Positions 28,296 through 37,002 of a stretch of 64,000 bases of DNA are shown piece by piece. Source of the stretch: Chryseobacterium paludis. GTDB lineage: Bacteria > Bacteroidota > Bacteroidia > Flavobacteriales > Weeksellaceae. The notes under the pieces are model-generated. The model saw nothing but the letters and a program-made list of their open reading frames with translations, ran no database searches and was not told where the DNA came from. The stretch spans positions 1,736,001 to 1,800,000 of the forward strand of contig NZ_CP099966.1 of NCBI RefSeq assembly GCF_025403485.1, read 5' to 3'. A program made the position numbers and the translations under genes. The stretch's first letter is position 1, and the number at the start of each line of letters is the position of its first letter.

Positions 28296-28796
28296 TTAGT
28301 ATTTATTTGAGTTTAAGATATCTTTCAACTTATTTTTAGCGCGATTCATTTTTACTCTCACATTTCCGTCAGAGATTCCCATTTGCTCAGCAATTTCACG
28401 TCCGGGGAAGTCTTCCAGATAATAGAATATAAAAGCTTTATCTATTGGGTTTAACTGATGAATAGCCTGATACATTGCAGATAATTTCTCTTCTTTTTCA
28501 TCATCATACTCATCTTGTACGATCTTGTAATTTGAAAAATCCTCATTAGCGATAAAACTTCTTTTCTTTTCAGATTTTAAAAATACGATCGCCGTATTCA
28601 AAGCTATTCTGTATAACCATGTAGAAAACTCACTTTGTCCTTTGAAACTTGGATATGCTCTCCAAACCTGATAGGTAATCTCCTGAAAAAGATCATCGCG
28701 GTCATCCTTATTATCCATGTACATTTTAGAAATCTTGAAAATGATTCCCTTATGTTTTTCAATTTTTTCTAAAAATTCTTGTTCTAATGCACTCAT
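28296..28796 (-). CDS. ECF-type RNA polymerase sigma factor
   Basis: A 166-residue sigma-70 family protein. Region 2 (MYMDNKDDRDDLFQEITYQVWRA, cited in part; STWLYRIALNTA) and region 4 (LNPIDKAFIFYYLEDFPGREIAEQMGISDGNVRVKMNRAKNKL, parts) are both present, with a normal short linker. Probably controlled by the membrane protein encoded next to it. No autoregulated promoter motif could be identified by eye. Confidence 0.93.
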   Translation of the reverse strand: MSALEQEFLEKIEKHKGIIFKISKMYMDNKDDRDDLFQEITYQVWRAYPSFKGQSEFSTWLYRIALNTAIVFLKSEKKRSFIANEDFSNYKIVQDEYDDEKEEKLSAMYQAIHQLNPIDKAFIFYYLEDFPGREIAEQMGISDGNVRVKMNRAKNKLKDILNSNKY

Positions 28797-28906
28797 GGTT
28801 TTTAGCTCTATAGAGTTAGTGACACTTTAGTAAAAATGTTACAAGTATTTATGAAAATAATAAAAATACATCCACGCATTTAAAAAAGTTCAATATAAAT
28901 TTCGTT

Positions 28907-28922
28907 TTTACCATTTGGTAAA
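28907..28922. promoter_or_regulatory. Palindromic operator candidate
   Basis: TTTACCA-TT-TGGTAAA, a perfect 16-bp inverted repeat, with a further TGGTTTAC half-site 6 bp downstream (28928-28935), about 50 bp before the SDR start at 28973. It resembles a TetR- or MarR-type operator; no such regulator is encoded next to it. Confidence 0.4.
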
Positions 28923-28972
28923 TAGAATGGTTTACAGTTACAAGAAATTTGTACCCATAAAAATAAGTAGTA

Positions 28973-29707
28973 ATGATACCAACAACAAATTCTTTAGATG
29001 GAAAACATGTAATACTAATGGGCGGCAGTGCAGGAATAGGTCTTGCAACAGCAAAAGCAGCGGCCGAAAAAGGAGCTATAATTACTATTGTCGCTTCTAA
29101 TCAACATCGTATTGATTCAGCATTAGCCCAGTTACCTGAAAATGCAACAGGTCAATCCGTTGACTTGAGTAAAGAAGAAAATATCCAGAATTTCTTCACG
29201 AATCAAACTTCCTTTGATCATCTTGTATATACTGCAGGTGAGAATCTTCAATTAACGAATATTAAAGAAACTTCACTTTCAGAAGCACAAAAATTCTTTA
29301 CAATTCGGTATTGGGGTGCTTTGGCAGCTGTAAAATATGGCTCATCAAAAATAAATGCCGGAGGTTCAATCGTTTTAACAAGCGGAATTGCGGGTAACCG
29401 CCCTGGAAAGGGTTGGGGAATTGCAGCCAGCATTACCTCAGCTATGGAAGGTTTTACCAGAGCTATGGCAGTTGAACTAGCTCCAATAAGGGTTAATGTT
29501 GTATCTCCAGGTATTGTAAAAACAGACTTATGGGGAGCTATTCCGAAAGAAGCCCGTGAGGAGATGTATCAACAATATGCAGACAGTTTATTGGTGAAAA
29601 AAGTCGCAATTCCTGAGGACATTGCTCTTGCTTATATTTATCTGATGGAGCAAAGTTTTGGAACAGGAAATACGATTGTTGCAGATGGTGGTGGGGTTTT
29701 AGTTTGA
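28973..29707 (+). CDS. SDR-fold protein lacking the catalytic Tyr/Lys
   Basis: A 244-residue SDR-fold protein. The cofactor motif GGSAGIG (17-23), the VYTAGEN segment and PGIVKTDLW are intact. The region that should hold YxxxK reads GIAASITSAMEGFTRAM: relative to EGFTRA, the Tyr position is Ala and the Lys position is Thr. I recall this substitution in a recurring divergent SDR group whose catalysis is unclear. Divergent from the sigma factor. Confidence 0.85.
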   Translation: MIPTTNSLDGKHVILMGGSAGIGLATAKAAAEKGAIITIVASNQHRIDSALAQLPENATGQSVDLSKEENIQNFFTNQTSFDHLVYTAGENLQLTNIKETSLSEAQKFFTIRYWGALAAVKYGSSKINAGGSIVLTSGIAGNRPGKGWGIAASITSAMEGFTRAMAVELAPIRVNVVSPGIVKTDLWGAIPKEAREEMYQQYADSLLVKKVAIPEDIALAYIYLMEQSFGTGNTIVADGGGVLV

Positions 29708-29760
29708 ACTGGCGCTCCGATTGCGTAATTCAAGTTCTGAAATTTGAGATTAAATTATAG

Positions 29761-29796
29761 AAAAACCGTACTAAGTTTAGATTTAGTACGGTTTTT
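29761..29796. terminator. Bidirectional terminator
   Basis: AAAAACCGTACTAA / TTAGTACGGTTTTT around an eight-base loop, between the convergent SDR and GapN genes. A and T runs on opposite sides serve both directions. Confidence 0.85.
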
Positions 29797-29818
29797 ATTT
29801 TGAATTTATTACTAATCT

Positions 29819-31447
29819 TTAGAAGATATAATCTGTACTTAAGAAATTGGAGTCATGGTCTCTTACGATTGTGTTCAACAATTCTTTATTGGATTCCGTA
29901 AGTTTGGCTGCTACTAAAGATCTTATGGAAAAAGAACGAAGGGCATCAAATACGGAAAGCGTTCCTTCAGCACTATCCTTTCTTCCTGTAAATGGGAAAA
30001 CATCCGGACCACGCTGTGCCTGACAATTGATATTGACACGGCTTACAAGATTAACAAAAGGATCGATGAGTTTTGATACTTCATGTGGATCCTGACTGAA
30101 AATACTTACCTGCATTCCATGAGATGCATTCACTTGATAGTCGATAGGCTCGTCGATACTGTCAAAGGGAACAACTGGAATTACAGGACCAAACTGCTCC
30201 TCATGATACAGTTTCATTTCACTGGTAACAGGATACACAACTGCCGGAAAAACAAAAGAAGCTTCATTATAGCCACCATTCTCATTTAAAACTTTAGCAC
30301 CATGAGCAATTGCATCATCAATACATTCTTTCAGATAAGGCGGTTTATTAACTTCTGGAAGAGGTGTTATTTTAACGTCTTTTTCCCAAGGTAATCCTGG
30401 TTTTAAGGCAGATACTGCTTTGTTCAGTTTCTCAGTAAATTCAGCTGCTACTTCTCTTTGTACAAATAACAGTTTTAGTGCTGTACATCGTTGTCCATTA
30501 AAGGAAAGTGCTCCTAAAATACATTCGCTTACTGCTACATCAAGATCTGCATTCTTAGTGATGATCGCTGCATTTTTTGCATCTAAACTTAAAATAGCCC
30601 GTAACCTGTTTACTTTTGGATGCAGCTTTTTCAATCCATTAGCTACCTTACTGGATCCGATAAAGGCCAGTACATTTACTTTTCCACTTTCCATGATCGG
30701 TGTAATAATTTCCGAACCTTTACCATAAAGTGTATTTACAGTTCCTTTTGGAAAAGCTTCTTTAAAAGCGTTTAGTAAAGGATAATGAGCCAAAACACCA
30801 TGTTTAGGAAGTTTAAATAAAATTGTATTTCCCATAATTAAAGCCGGGATCAACGTCGTAAATATCTCGTTTAATGGATAATTAAATGGCCCCATGCTTA
30901 AAACAACTCCCAGTGGAGCTCTGCGAATCTGAGCAATCGTTCCTTCGGCCTGTTGAAAACGTGAAGATTCACGATCCAGATCTTTTAGTGCATCAATGGT
31001 CTGGTTGATATAATCTACCGTACGATCAAATTCTTTTGTGGAATCCGCCAATGTTTTTCCAATTTCCCACATTAGCAGTTTAATGACCAAATCACGTTGC
31101 TGGATCATTAAGTACACAAATTTTTGCATACATTTTATACGCCCTTCCACCGACATTGTCGGCCACTCACCCAGTCCGTTATCATACGCTTTTACCGAGG
31201 CTTCAAGAACTTCCATTGCATCTGCCGGACTGATGTTTGGAATACTTCCCAACAGCTTTCTTTCAAGCCCGTTTTCTGTACGTATACATACCGGTGAGTA
31301 GATATTCATGACCTCCCCTTTCCATTCTACCAATTCACCATTAAGAAGATAGGTCCGCTGGTGAATTTCCTGAATTTTAAATTCTTCAGGTATTTCGTTT
31401 TCGCTTTTAAAAATCTCGTGAAGGGATGAGTTATGTACTGAATCCAT
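29819..31447 (-). CDS. gapN: GapN-type NADP-dependent glyceraldehyde-3-phosphate dehydrogenase (aldehyde dehydrogenase family)
   Basis: A 542-residue ALDH. GPFNYPLNE and the cofactor-site AFIGSSKVAN precede the catalytic Cys321 in FNGQRCTALK, and the C-terminal QRGPDVFPFTGRKDSAEGTL is the mark of GapN. It oxidises glyceraldehyde-3-phosphate to 3-phosphoglycerate with NADPH formation, bypassing the phosphorylating step. In the segment usually reading LELGGKN this copy has LSLDAKN, so the general-base Glu is not in its usual place. Other aldehydes are possible substrates. Confidence 0.85.
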   Translation of the reverse strand: MDSVHNSSLHEIFKSENEIPEEFKIQEIHQRTYLLNGELVEWKGEVMNIYSPVCIRTENGLERKLLGSIPNISPADAMEVLEASVKAYDNGLGEWPTMSVEGRIKCMQKFVYLMIQQRDLVIKLLMWEIGKTLADSTKEFDRTVDYINQTIDALKDLDRESSRFQQAEGTIAQIRRAPLGVVLSMGPFNYPLNEIFTTLIPALIMGNTILFKLPKHGVLAHYPLLNAFKEAFPKGTVNTLYGKGSEIITPIMESGKVNVLAFIGSSKVANGLKKLHPKVNRLRAILSLDAKNAAIITKNADLDVAVSECILGALSFNGQRCTALKLLFVQREVAAEFTEKLNKAVSALKPGLPWEKDVKITPLPEVNKPPYLKECIDDAIAHGAKVLNENGGYNEASFVFPAVVYPVTSEMKLYHEEQFGPVIPVVPFDSIDEPIDYQVNASHGMQVSIFSQDPHEVSKLIDPFVNLVSRVNINCQAQRGPDVFPFTGRKDSAEGTLSVFDALRSFSIRSLVAAKLTESNKELLNTIVRDHDSNFLSTDYIF

Positions 31448-31593
31448 ATTTTTTATCTTTTTAATAATTAAGTGTCAACTTTTGATAGAATAAAGGTAGA
31501 CGTTACAATTGATTATAAAAATAGGTGATTAATAGATTCGGTCTATTTAAAGACTGTTTGAATTAAAATTAATATTTGAATCTAAAAAAAGAA

Positions 31594-31601
31594 TAATTTT
31601 G
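31594..31601 (+). promoter_or_regulatory. -7 promoter box of the exported tpx gene
   Basis: TAATTTTG, 16 bp before the ATG at 31618. A TTTG lies at 31575-31578, closer than the usual -33 distance. Confidence 0.45.
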
Positions 31602-31617
31602 TTAAAAATAAAATTCA

Positions 31618-32190
31618 ATGTTTTCAAAATTAATTTTCAGCGCATTATTATTTTTCTCTGTATCACATTTCGCTCAAAATACTAAAGCGGAAAATACGAT
31701 TATGATGGGAGGAAAACCAGTACATACTTACTCGAAATTACCGGCCGTAGATAAAGCGGCTCCGAAATTTACGCTTGCAGATGTTGCTATGAAAGATCAA
31801 ACACTAGATTCTTACAAAGGAAAATTCTTAATTCTTAATATTTTTCCAAGTGTAGATACAGGTGTCTGCTCGGCTTCTGTCCGTCATTTCAATGAAGATG
31901 CGGCCAATCTTCCAAACACAGTGGTTCTTTGTATTTCTAAAGATCTACCTTTCGCACAGAAAAGATTTTGTGGTGCTGAAGGCATAAAAAATGTAGTGAT
32001 GCTTTCAGACTTCCGTTCTGACTTTGGGAAAACCTATGGTGTAGAAATTACAGATTCCATGATGAAAGGTCTTTTGAGCAGAGCTGTTGTTGTGATCGAC
32101 CCTTCGGGAAAAATTGTTTATGAAGAGCAGGTTGCAGACATTTCACATGAACCTAATTATGAAGCAGCGATTAAAGCCATAAAAAATTAA
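31618..32190 (+). CDS. tpx: Thiol peroxidase Tpx with signal peptide
   Basis: A 190-residue Tpx. It has the same catalytic core as the 8943 gene (PSVDTGVCSASVRHFNEDA, KRFCGAEGI, KGLLSRAVVV), but an N-terminal signal peptide (KLIFSALLFFSVSHFAQ) and about 20 extra residues place it in the periplasm. It would remove peroxides outside the cytoplasm. The electron donor there is not evident. A strong terminator follows. Confidence 0.93.
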   Translation: MFSKLIFSALLFFSVSHFAQNTKAENTIMMGGKPVHTYSKLPAVDKAAPKFTLADVAMKDQTLDSYKGKFLILNIFPSVDTGVCSASVRHFNEDAANLPNTVVLCISKDLPFAQKRFCGAEGIKNVVMLSDFRSDFGKTYGVEITDSMMKGLLSRAVVVIDPSGKIVYEEQVADISHEPNYEAAIKAIKN

Positions 32191-32214
32191 GCTTCTATTC
32201 TTACAATAGTTTAA

Positions 32215-32251
32215 AAAAAGCTCCAGCGATTTTCAATCGCTGGAGCTTTTT
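32215..32251 (+). terminator. Terminator after exported tpx
   Basis: 17-bp perfect arms (32215-32231 and 32235-32251) with a TTC loop and flanking A and T runs, usable by both convergent genes. Confidence 0.88.
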
Positions 32252-32259
32252 ATTCATAT

Positions 32260-32715
32260 CTAATCTCCATCACATCCTATTCCATTAAATTCTTTGCTGG
32301 AATAATGCAGGAATAATAAGGCTAAAGCATCATCTACAGAATCATCCATTTCAATACTAAAAAAAGGATTTTTAAACCATTTTTTATGCGTTTGGATATC
32401 TATCAGCAATTTTTTATGTTCGAACAGTTGCATTCCTTTACCAAATTTAAAGTGACAAACCTTCGTATTATCGCCTGTTTTCACAATCCTGTCTTTACCA
32501 AAATCTGTGTAGTAGATCACTTTTCTACCGTCTGAAAGTTCTATGTCATTCCATAGAAAACCTACATTTTTGATATCATATCGTTTGGAGTCACACATAA
32601 TGTATTTCTTCCAGGGGATAATTTTATTCACCTCCACAATTTTTCCTATTTCTGAATTACTTTCTGAAAACAGGGTTAATTGTCTCTTTTCGAATTTTGC
32701 AATATATCTTTTCAA
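32260..32715 (-). CDS. Hypothetical protein
   Basis: 151 residues if the TTG at 32715 is used; no ATG precedes it in frame before a stop codon. No signal peptide or membrane segment. Residues about 20-115 look beta-rich (KKYIMCDSKRYDIKNVGFLW, IYYTDFGKD) and the end has an ALALLFLHYSS helix. I do not recognise a family. Convergent with the exported tpx gene. Confidence 0.65.
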   Translation of the reverse strand: MKRYIAKFEKRQLTLFSESNSEIGKIVEVNKIIPWKKYIMCDSKRYDIKNVGFLWNDIELSDGRKVIYYTDFGKDRIVKTGDNTKVCHFKFGKGMQLFEHKKLLIDIQTHKKWFKNPFFSIEMDDSVDDALALLFLHYSSKEFNGIGCDGD

Positions 32716-32883
32716 AGGCTTATTTTAAAATTAAACGGTCTTTTGTGAAAAGTTTATAAAGCTAAAATCTCCATGATAGACAAGGCTCAATTGGCCTTTC
32801 TGATTACGAGTTACATCACTCCGCCATTGACAGCTAGGTTTCGGTGCCGAAATTTTCATTATTCTATTGTTTTGTATAAAAAT

Positions 32884-32915
32884 AAAAAAACTTTGCAACA
32901 AGCAAAGCTTTTTAT
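32884..32915 (-). terminator. Terminator after hutU
   Basis: Minus strand CTTTGC / GCAAAG hairpin followed by seven T, about 20 bp beyond the hutU stop codon. Confidence 0.75.
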
Positions 32916-32933
32916 TGAATATTTTTTACAAAA

Positions 32934-34919
32934 TTATAATAAATTATCATCAACCATATTAGGAAGCGTTACTTTTAAGTTTGGCTCTACTTCCATAGCT
33001 CTCTTTATAGCGAAGATTGCTCCTTCATTTCTTGCCCAGCTTCTTCTTGAAATACCATTATTAACATCCCAGAAGAGCATAGATTTCAATCTTCTGTCAG
33101 CCTCATCACTCCCATCCAACAACATTCCGAAACCACCATTGATCACTTCTCCCCAACCAACTCCACCACCATTGTGAATAGAAACCCAGGTTGCACCACG
33201 GAAACTGTCACCAATTACATTATGAATTGCCATATCAGCTGTAAATCTTGATCCGTCATAAATATTCGAGGTTTCTCTGTAAGGAGAATCTGTTCCCGAT
33301 ACATCATGATGATCTCTTCCCAATACTACAGGTCCGATTTCACCACTTTTAATAGCTTTGTTGAATGCTTCTGCAATTTTCATTCTTCCCTCTGCATCGG
33401 CGTAAAGAATTCTAGCCTGAGAGCCAACAACCAGTTTATTTTCCTGAGCTCCTTTGATCCATTGAATATTATCTTTCATCTGCTGCTGAATTTCTTCCGG
33501 AGAACCTTGCTGTATCTCTTCCAGAATCTGGCAGGCAATAGTATCTGTCTTATGTAAATCTTCAGGCTTTCCACTTGTACATACCCAACGGAATGGTCCA
33601 AAACCATAATCAAAACACATAGGCCCCATAATATCCTGGACATAACTTGGGAATTTAAACTCCCTCCCCAAAGTAGGATTTTCCGCCATTACATCTGCCC
33701 CCGCTCTGGAAGCTTCTAATAAAAAGGCATTTCCATAATCGAAGAAATAAGTTCCTTTTTCAGTATGTTTATTAATAGCTGCAGCATGTCTCCTTAAAGT
33801 TTCCTGAACTTTTTCTTTGAATAATTCAGGATTCTCAGCCATCATAGTATTAGATTCTTCGAAACTTTGTCCGACAGGGTAATAACCTCCGGCCCAAGGA
33901 TTGTGAAGTGAAGTCTGGTCTGAACCGATATCGATTCTTAAATTTTCCTGATCAAATTTCTCCCAGACTTCAACGATATTTCCTAAATAAGCTAAAGAAA
34001 CAGTTTCCTTATCTTCCTGAGCTTTTCTTACTCTGGCTACCAATTCATCAAGATTTTCATGAATTTCGTTCACCCATTTTTGATCGTGACGGATTTTCGT
34101 GATCTTAGGATTAACCTCAGCACATACGGTAATGCAACCGGCAATATTCCCTGCTTTTGGTTGCGCTCCACTCATTCCTCCCAATCCAGAAGTCACGAAT
34201 AAACCACCCTGAGTTTCTTTTTTAATTTTTCTGAAAGCATTCAGCACCGTAATCGTTGTCCCATGAACAATACCTTGTGGTCCGATATACATATAGCTTC
34301 CGGCAGTCATTTGTCCATATTGAGAAACCCCCAATGCATTGAACTTTTCCCAATCGTCAGGTTTTGAATAATTAGGAATAACCATTCCATTGGTTACCAC
34401 GACCCTTGGTGCATCTTTGTGAGAAGGAAATAATCCCATTGGATGCCCTGAGTACATGGTCAAAGTCTGCTCATCTGTCATCTCAGACAAATATTTCATC
34501 GTCAAAAGATACTGAGCCCAGTTTTGGAAAACAGCTCCATTTCCACCATATGTAATTAATTCATGAGGGTGCTGCGCCACGGCATAATCCAGATTATTTT
34601 GAATCATGAGCATAATAGATTTTGCCTGCTCAGATTTTCCAGGATACTCTGATATTGAGCGAGCTTTCATTTCATAATCCGGGCGAAAACGATACATATA
34701 GATTCTACCGTATTTTTCCAGCTCTTCTTTAAATTCTGGTATTAGCTCTGCATGAAACTTCGGTTCGAAATAACGTAAAGCATTCTTCAAGGCAAGTTTT
34801 TTCTCTTCTTCACCTAGAATTTCTTTACGTTTTGGTGCATGATTAATATTAGTTTCGTATGGTTTGGGTTGCGGCAACTGGTTAGGAATACCTTGTTGTA
34901 TTTGTTCTTGGAAAGTCAT
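32934..34919 (-). CDS. hutU: Urocanate hydratase
   Basis: A 661-residue urocanase, the longer Bacteroidota form (about 550 residues in Proteobacteria). Motifs include TYGGNGAVFQNWAQY, MTAGSYMYIGPQGIVHGT, GLGGMSGAQPKAG (NAD+ binding) and WVSIHNGGGVGWGEVINGGF. It converts urocanate to imidazolonepropionate, the second step of histidine degradation. No other hut gene is in the window, so it stands alone with its own terminator. Confidence 0.96.
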   Translation of the reverse strand: MTFQEQIQQGIPNQLPQPKPYETNINHAPKRKEILGEEEKKLALKNALRYFEPKFHAELIPEFKEELEKYGRIYMYRFRPDYEMKARSISEYPGKSEQAKSIMLMIQNNLDYAVAQHPHELITYGGNGAVFQNWAQYLLTMKYLSEMTDEQTLTMYSGHPMGLFPSHKDAPRVVVTNGMVIPNYSKPDDWEKFNALGVSQYGQMTAGSYMYIGPQGIVHGTTITVLNAFRKIKKETQGGLFVTSGLGGMSGAQPKAGNIAGCITVCAEVNPKITKIRHDQKWVNEIHENLDELVARVRKAQEDKETVSLAYLGNIVEVWEKFDQENLRIDIGSDQTSLHNPWAGGYYPVGQSFEESNTMMAENPELFKEKVQETLRRHAAAINKHTEKGTYFFDYGNAFLLEASRAGADVMAENPTLGREFKFPSYVQDIMGPMCFDYGFGPFRWVCTSGKPEDLHKTDTIACQILEEIQQGSPEEIQQQMKDNIQWIKGAQENKLVVGSQARILYADAEGRMKIAEAFNKAIKSGEIGPVVLGRDHHDVSGTDSPYRETSNIYDGSRFTADMAIHNVIGDSFRGATWVSIHNGGGVGWGEVINGGFGMLLDGSDEADRRLKSMLFWDVNNGISRRSWARNEGAIFAIKRAMEVEPNLKVTLPNMVDDNLL

Positions 34920-35038
34920 ATTTATATTAAAGTTCTTCGTTTAAAATTCAAAGTTTTAAAGATATTCAAATTAGAAAATATAATGCAAAGAAAACATAAA
35001 AAATTCCCCTCTTTTACTGGTATGGATCTCAAAATTAA

Positions 35039-35461
35039 TTAGATTTCAGAGGCTGGTACAGATCCAAAATGCAGAATAATAAAACTTTCTAATTCTCCCA
35101 TTACAACAGTAAGGTTATTTTTGATGGCTAAGTCCGTAATTCTAAAAACTTTTAATCCTAATGATTCTAAAAATTCTTGTCTTATACTATCATAACCTTG
35201 TTTTGAATCTTCAATTTCTACAACCAGGCCTAAATTATTCACATAAAAATCTACAATATAATTTCCAATGATTTTTTGTTTATCAAAGTCAATTTTATGA
35301 AATGATCTGGCACGAACCAGCATCCAGAAAAGCACTTCACTTAACATCCCTGTTTTGCGCTTATTTTTTAGGAGAACTTTCAGTTTTGGATTATAGGGTA
35401 AATTATCAACGAAATTTATCTGAATAGGGATTTCATTGATATGTGTAAGAATTTGATTCAT
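35039..35461 (-). CDS. DUF559 family (Vsr/endonuclease-like) protein
   Basis: 140 residues with the DUF559 core: LFWMLVRARSFHKIDFDKQ, IGNYIVDFYVNNLGLVVEIE and the closing LESLGLKVFRITD. This is the PD-(D/E)xK-like fold related to very-short-patch repair enzymes. The usual EIDGxxH active-site stretch reads EIEDSKQG with no His, so nuclease activity is uncertain. Placed between hutU and a small acidic protein gene. Confidence 0.8.
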   Translation of the reverse strand: MNQILTHINEIPIQINFVDNLPYNPKLKVLLKNKRKTGMLSEVLFWMLVRARSFHKIDFDKQKIIGNYIVDFYVNNLGLVVEIEDSKQGYDSIRQEFLESLGLKVFRITDLAIKNNLTVVMGELESFIILHFGSVPASEI

Positions 35462-35572
35462 GTTATGTTTTTATATGGATGTCACAGCTTCTCGTTCACT
35501 TGACAGGTATTTCAAAAGACCAGAATTTTCCATCTTCTAAGTTAAGAATTAAAAACCCAGGATTGAGCAAAT

Positions 35573-35598
35573 AAAAAACCTTACTCAATTGAGTAAGG
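35573..35598 (-). terminator. Terminator of the acidic-protein gene
   Basis: A 20-bp perfect palindrome, CCTTACTCAA / TTGAGTAAGG (35579-35598), with a run of T on the minus strand side. Confidence 0.8.
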
Positions 35599-35604
35599 CT
35601 GGTT

Positions 35605-35892
35605 TTATGTAAGTACATCATCATTTTCTTCTTCATGATCATCATCATTATCACTGGTACTCCAATAATTATTCTCTTCATCTTCTGAGCCGATTTCCTC
35701 CATATCATCATCTTCATCTGCACCTGGAACATCAAGATCCATATCATAATCTTCCGCATTCTCATCGATTATTGGATTTCCGTCCCCATCCAACGGAATA
35801 TGTTTTTCTTTATTAAAAAAGTCTTCATTAGGATTATAATCCATTTCTCTTAACTTTCTATTTTGCTCGTTGATGTTGTCTTCTGGTATCAT
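35605..35892 (-). CDS. Small, highly acidic hypothetical protein
   Basis: 95 residues, very rich in Asp and Glu in the second half (GADEDDDMEEIGSEDEENN), with no signal peptide, membrane segment or known domain. It has its own terminator. Similar acidic short proteins are common in flavobacteria, but I cannot assign a role. An overlapping frame on the same strand is an artefact of the repetitive acidic codons. Confidence 0.75.
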   Translation of the reverse strand: MIPEDNINEQNRKLREMDYNPNEDFFNKEKHIPLDGDGNPIIDENAEDYDMDLDVPGADEDDDMEEIGSEDEENNYWSTSDNDDDHEEENDDVLT

Positions 35893-35946
35893 ACTATTAG
35901 TATTTAAAGTTAAATGTTATAGAACAAAAATAATTCCAAGTTTCAT

Positions 35947-36921
35947 TTAATTATGGTAAACTTCAGGATTCACACAATGAATCATCTTCTCCCCTTTTGA
36001 AAATGCAATGATATTTTCCGCGGCAACTTTTGCCATTCCGTTTCTGGCCTCAATTGTTGCTGAACCAATGTGTGGAAGTATACAAACATTAGATAATCCT
36101 AATATAGGGTCATCTTTTAGAATTGGTTCCGGATTGGTAACATCTAAACCAGCCCCCCAGATTTTCCTTGAAACTAATGCTTCATATAAATCTGTTTGAT
36201 TATGAAAACCACCTCTGGCTGTATTAATGAAGATAGCGTTAGGTTTCATCCTCTCAAAAACCAGGTTATTAAAAAGATCTTTCTGCTCAGGTACAAAATT
36301 AGCATGAATGCTTAAAACATCGGCTTGTTCAACCAGCTCATCAAAAGAAACGTATTTTGCATTCAATTCTTTCTCAGCTTCTTCATTATGACTTCTATTA
36401 TGATAAATGATACTCATATCGAAAGCTTTCAGAGACTTCTTTGCCATTTCAAAACCTATTCGTCCCAATCCGAAAATACCTAAAGTTTTCCCGTACAATT
36501 CCTGACCTAAAGCATGCAAAGGATCAAAATCACCCCAATTTCCTTCTTTTACTTTCTGAAAATTATAGCTGGCTCTTCTTGCTACCGATTGCATCAATAA
36601 AAAAGCAACATCGGAAGTCGCCTTACTTAATACATCTGGTGTATTTCCAATAGGTATATTTCTATGATTAGCTTCCTTTATATTTACATGATCAAAACCT
36701 ACAGAATATAGAGCAATTGCTTTTACATTTGGACATTGTTCAAAAAAATCTTTATCAAATGAATGATTTCCTACATTTAAAATAGCATCTGTATTTTTAC
36801 AATAGCTAAGCCACTCTTCATGAGATAAGTTATCATTTTCAGGTATAGTTATTTCTAATCCTGCATCTTCAAGCATTTTTATTCCAATTTCCGGAATTCT
36901 TTTATTAATGAATACTTTCAT
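35947..36921 (-). CDS. D-isomer-specific 2-hydroxyacid dehydrogenase
   Basis: A 324-residue D-2-hydroxyacid dehydrogenase. The NAD(P) Rossmann motif GIFGLGRIG lies near residue 150, the substrate Arg region is in INTARGG, and the catalytic Glu and His are near the end in NPEPIL and LPHIGSAT. The type is close to glyoxylate/hydroxypyruvate reductases. The exact 2-oxoacid is not predictable. No signal peptide. Confidence 0.92.
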   Translation of the reverse strand: MKVFINKRIPEIGIKMLEDAGLEITIPENDNLSHEEWLSYCKNTDAILNVGNHSFDKDFFEQCPNVKAIALYSVGFDHVNIKEANHRNIPIGNTPDVLSKATSDVAFLLMQSVARRASYNFQKVKEGNWGDFDPLHALGQELYGKTLGIFGLGRIGFEMAKKSLKAFDMSIIYHNRSHNEEAEKELNAKYVSFDELVEQADVLSIHANFVPEQKDLFNNLVFERMKPNAIFINTARGGFHNQTDLYEALVSRKIWGAGLDVTNPEPILKDDPILGLSNVCILPHIGSATIEARNGMAKVAAENIIAFSKGEKMIHCVNPEVYHN

Positions 36922-36945
36922 TGTTTAATATTTATACATTTTTTA

Positions 36946-36977
36946 AATAAAAAACCTCACTCCTTATATAAGTGAGG
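36946..36977 (-). terminator. Terminator of the small gene at 37003
   Basis: Minus strand CCTCACT / AGTGAGG hairpin followed by a T-rich run, between two minus-strand genes. Confidence 0.75.
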
Positions 36978-37002
36978 CCATAACTTTATTATTTAAAAAT
37001 TA

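Noticed and set aside
28915..29100. Short plus-strand frame overlapping the SDR start
   Set aside because: It overlaps the start of the SDR gene in another frame, is low-complexity (Ser/Asn/Arg) and has no domain sequence.
35496..35765. Met-rich minus-strand frame over the acidic protein
   Set aside because: It is the +1 reading of GAT/GAA-rich codons, which yields ATG runs; no real protein features.
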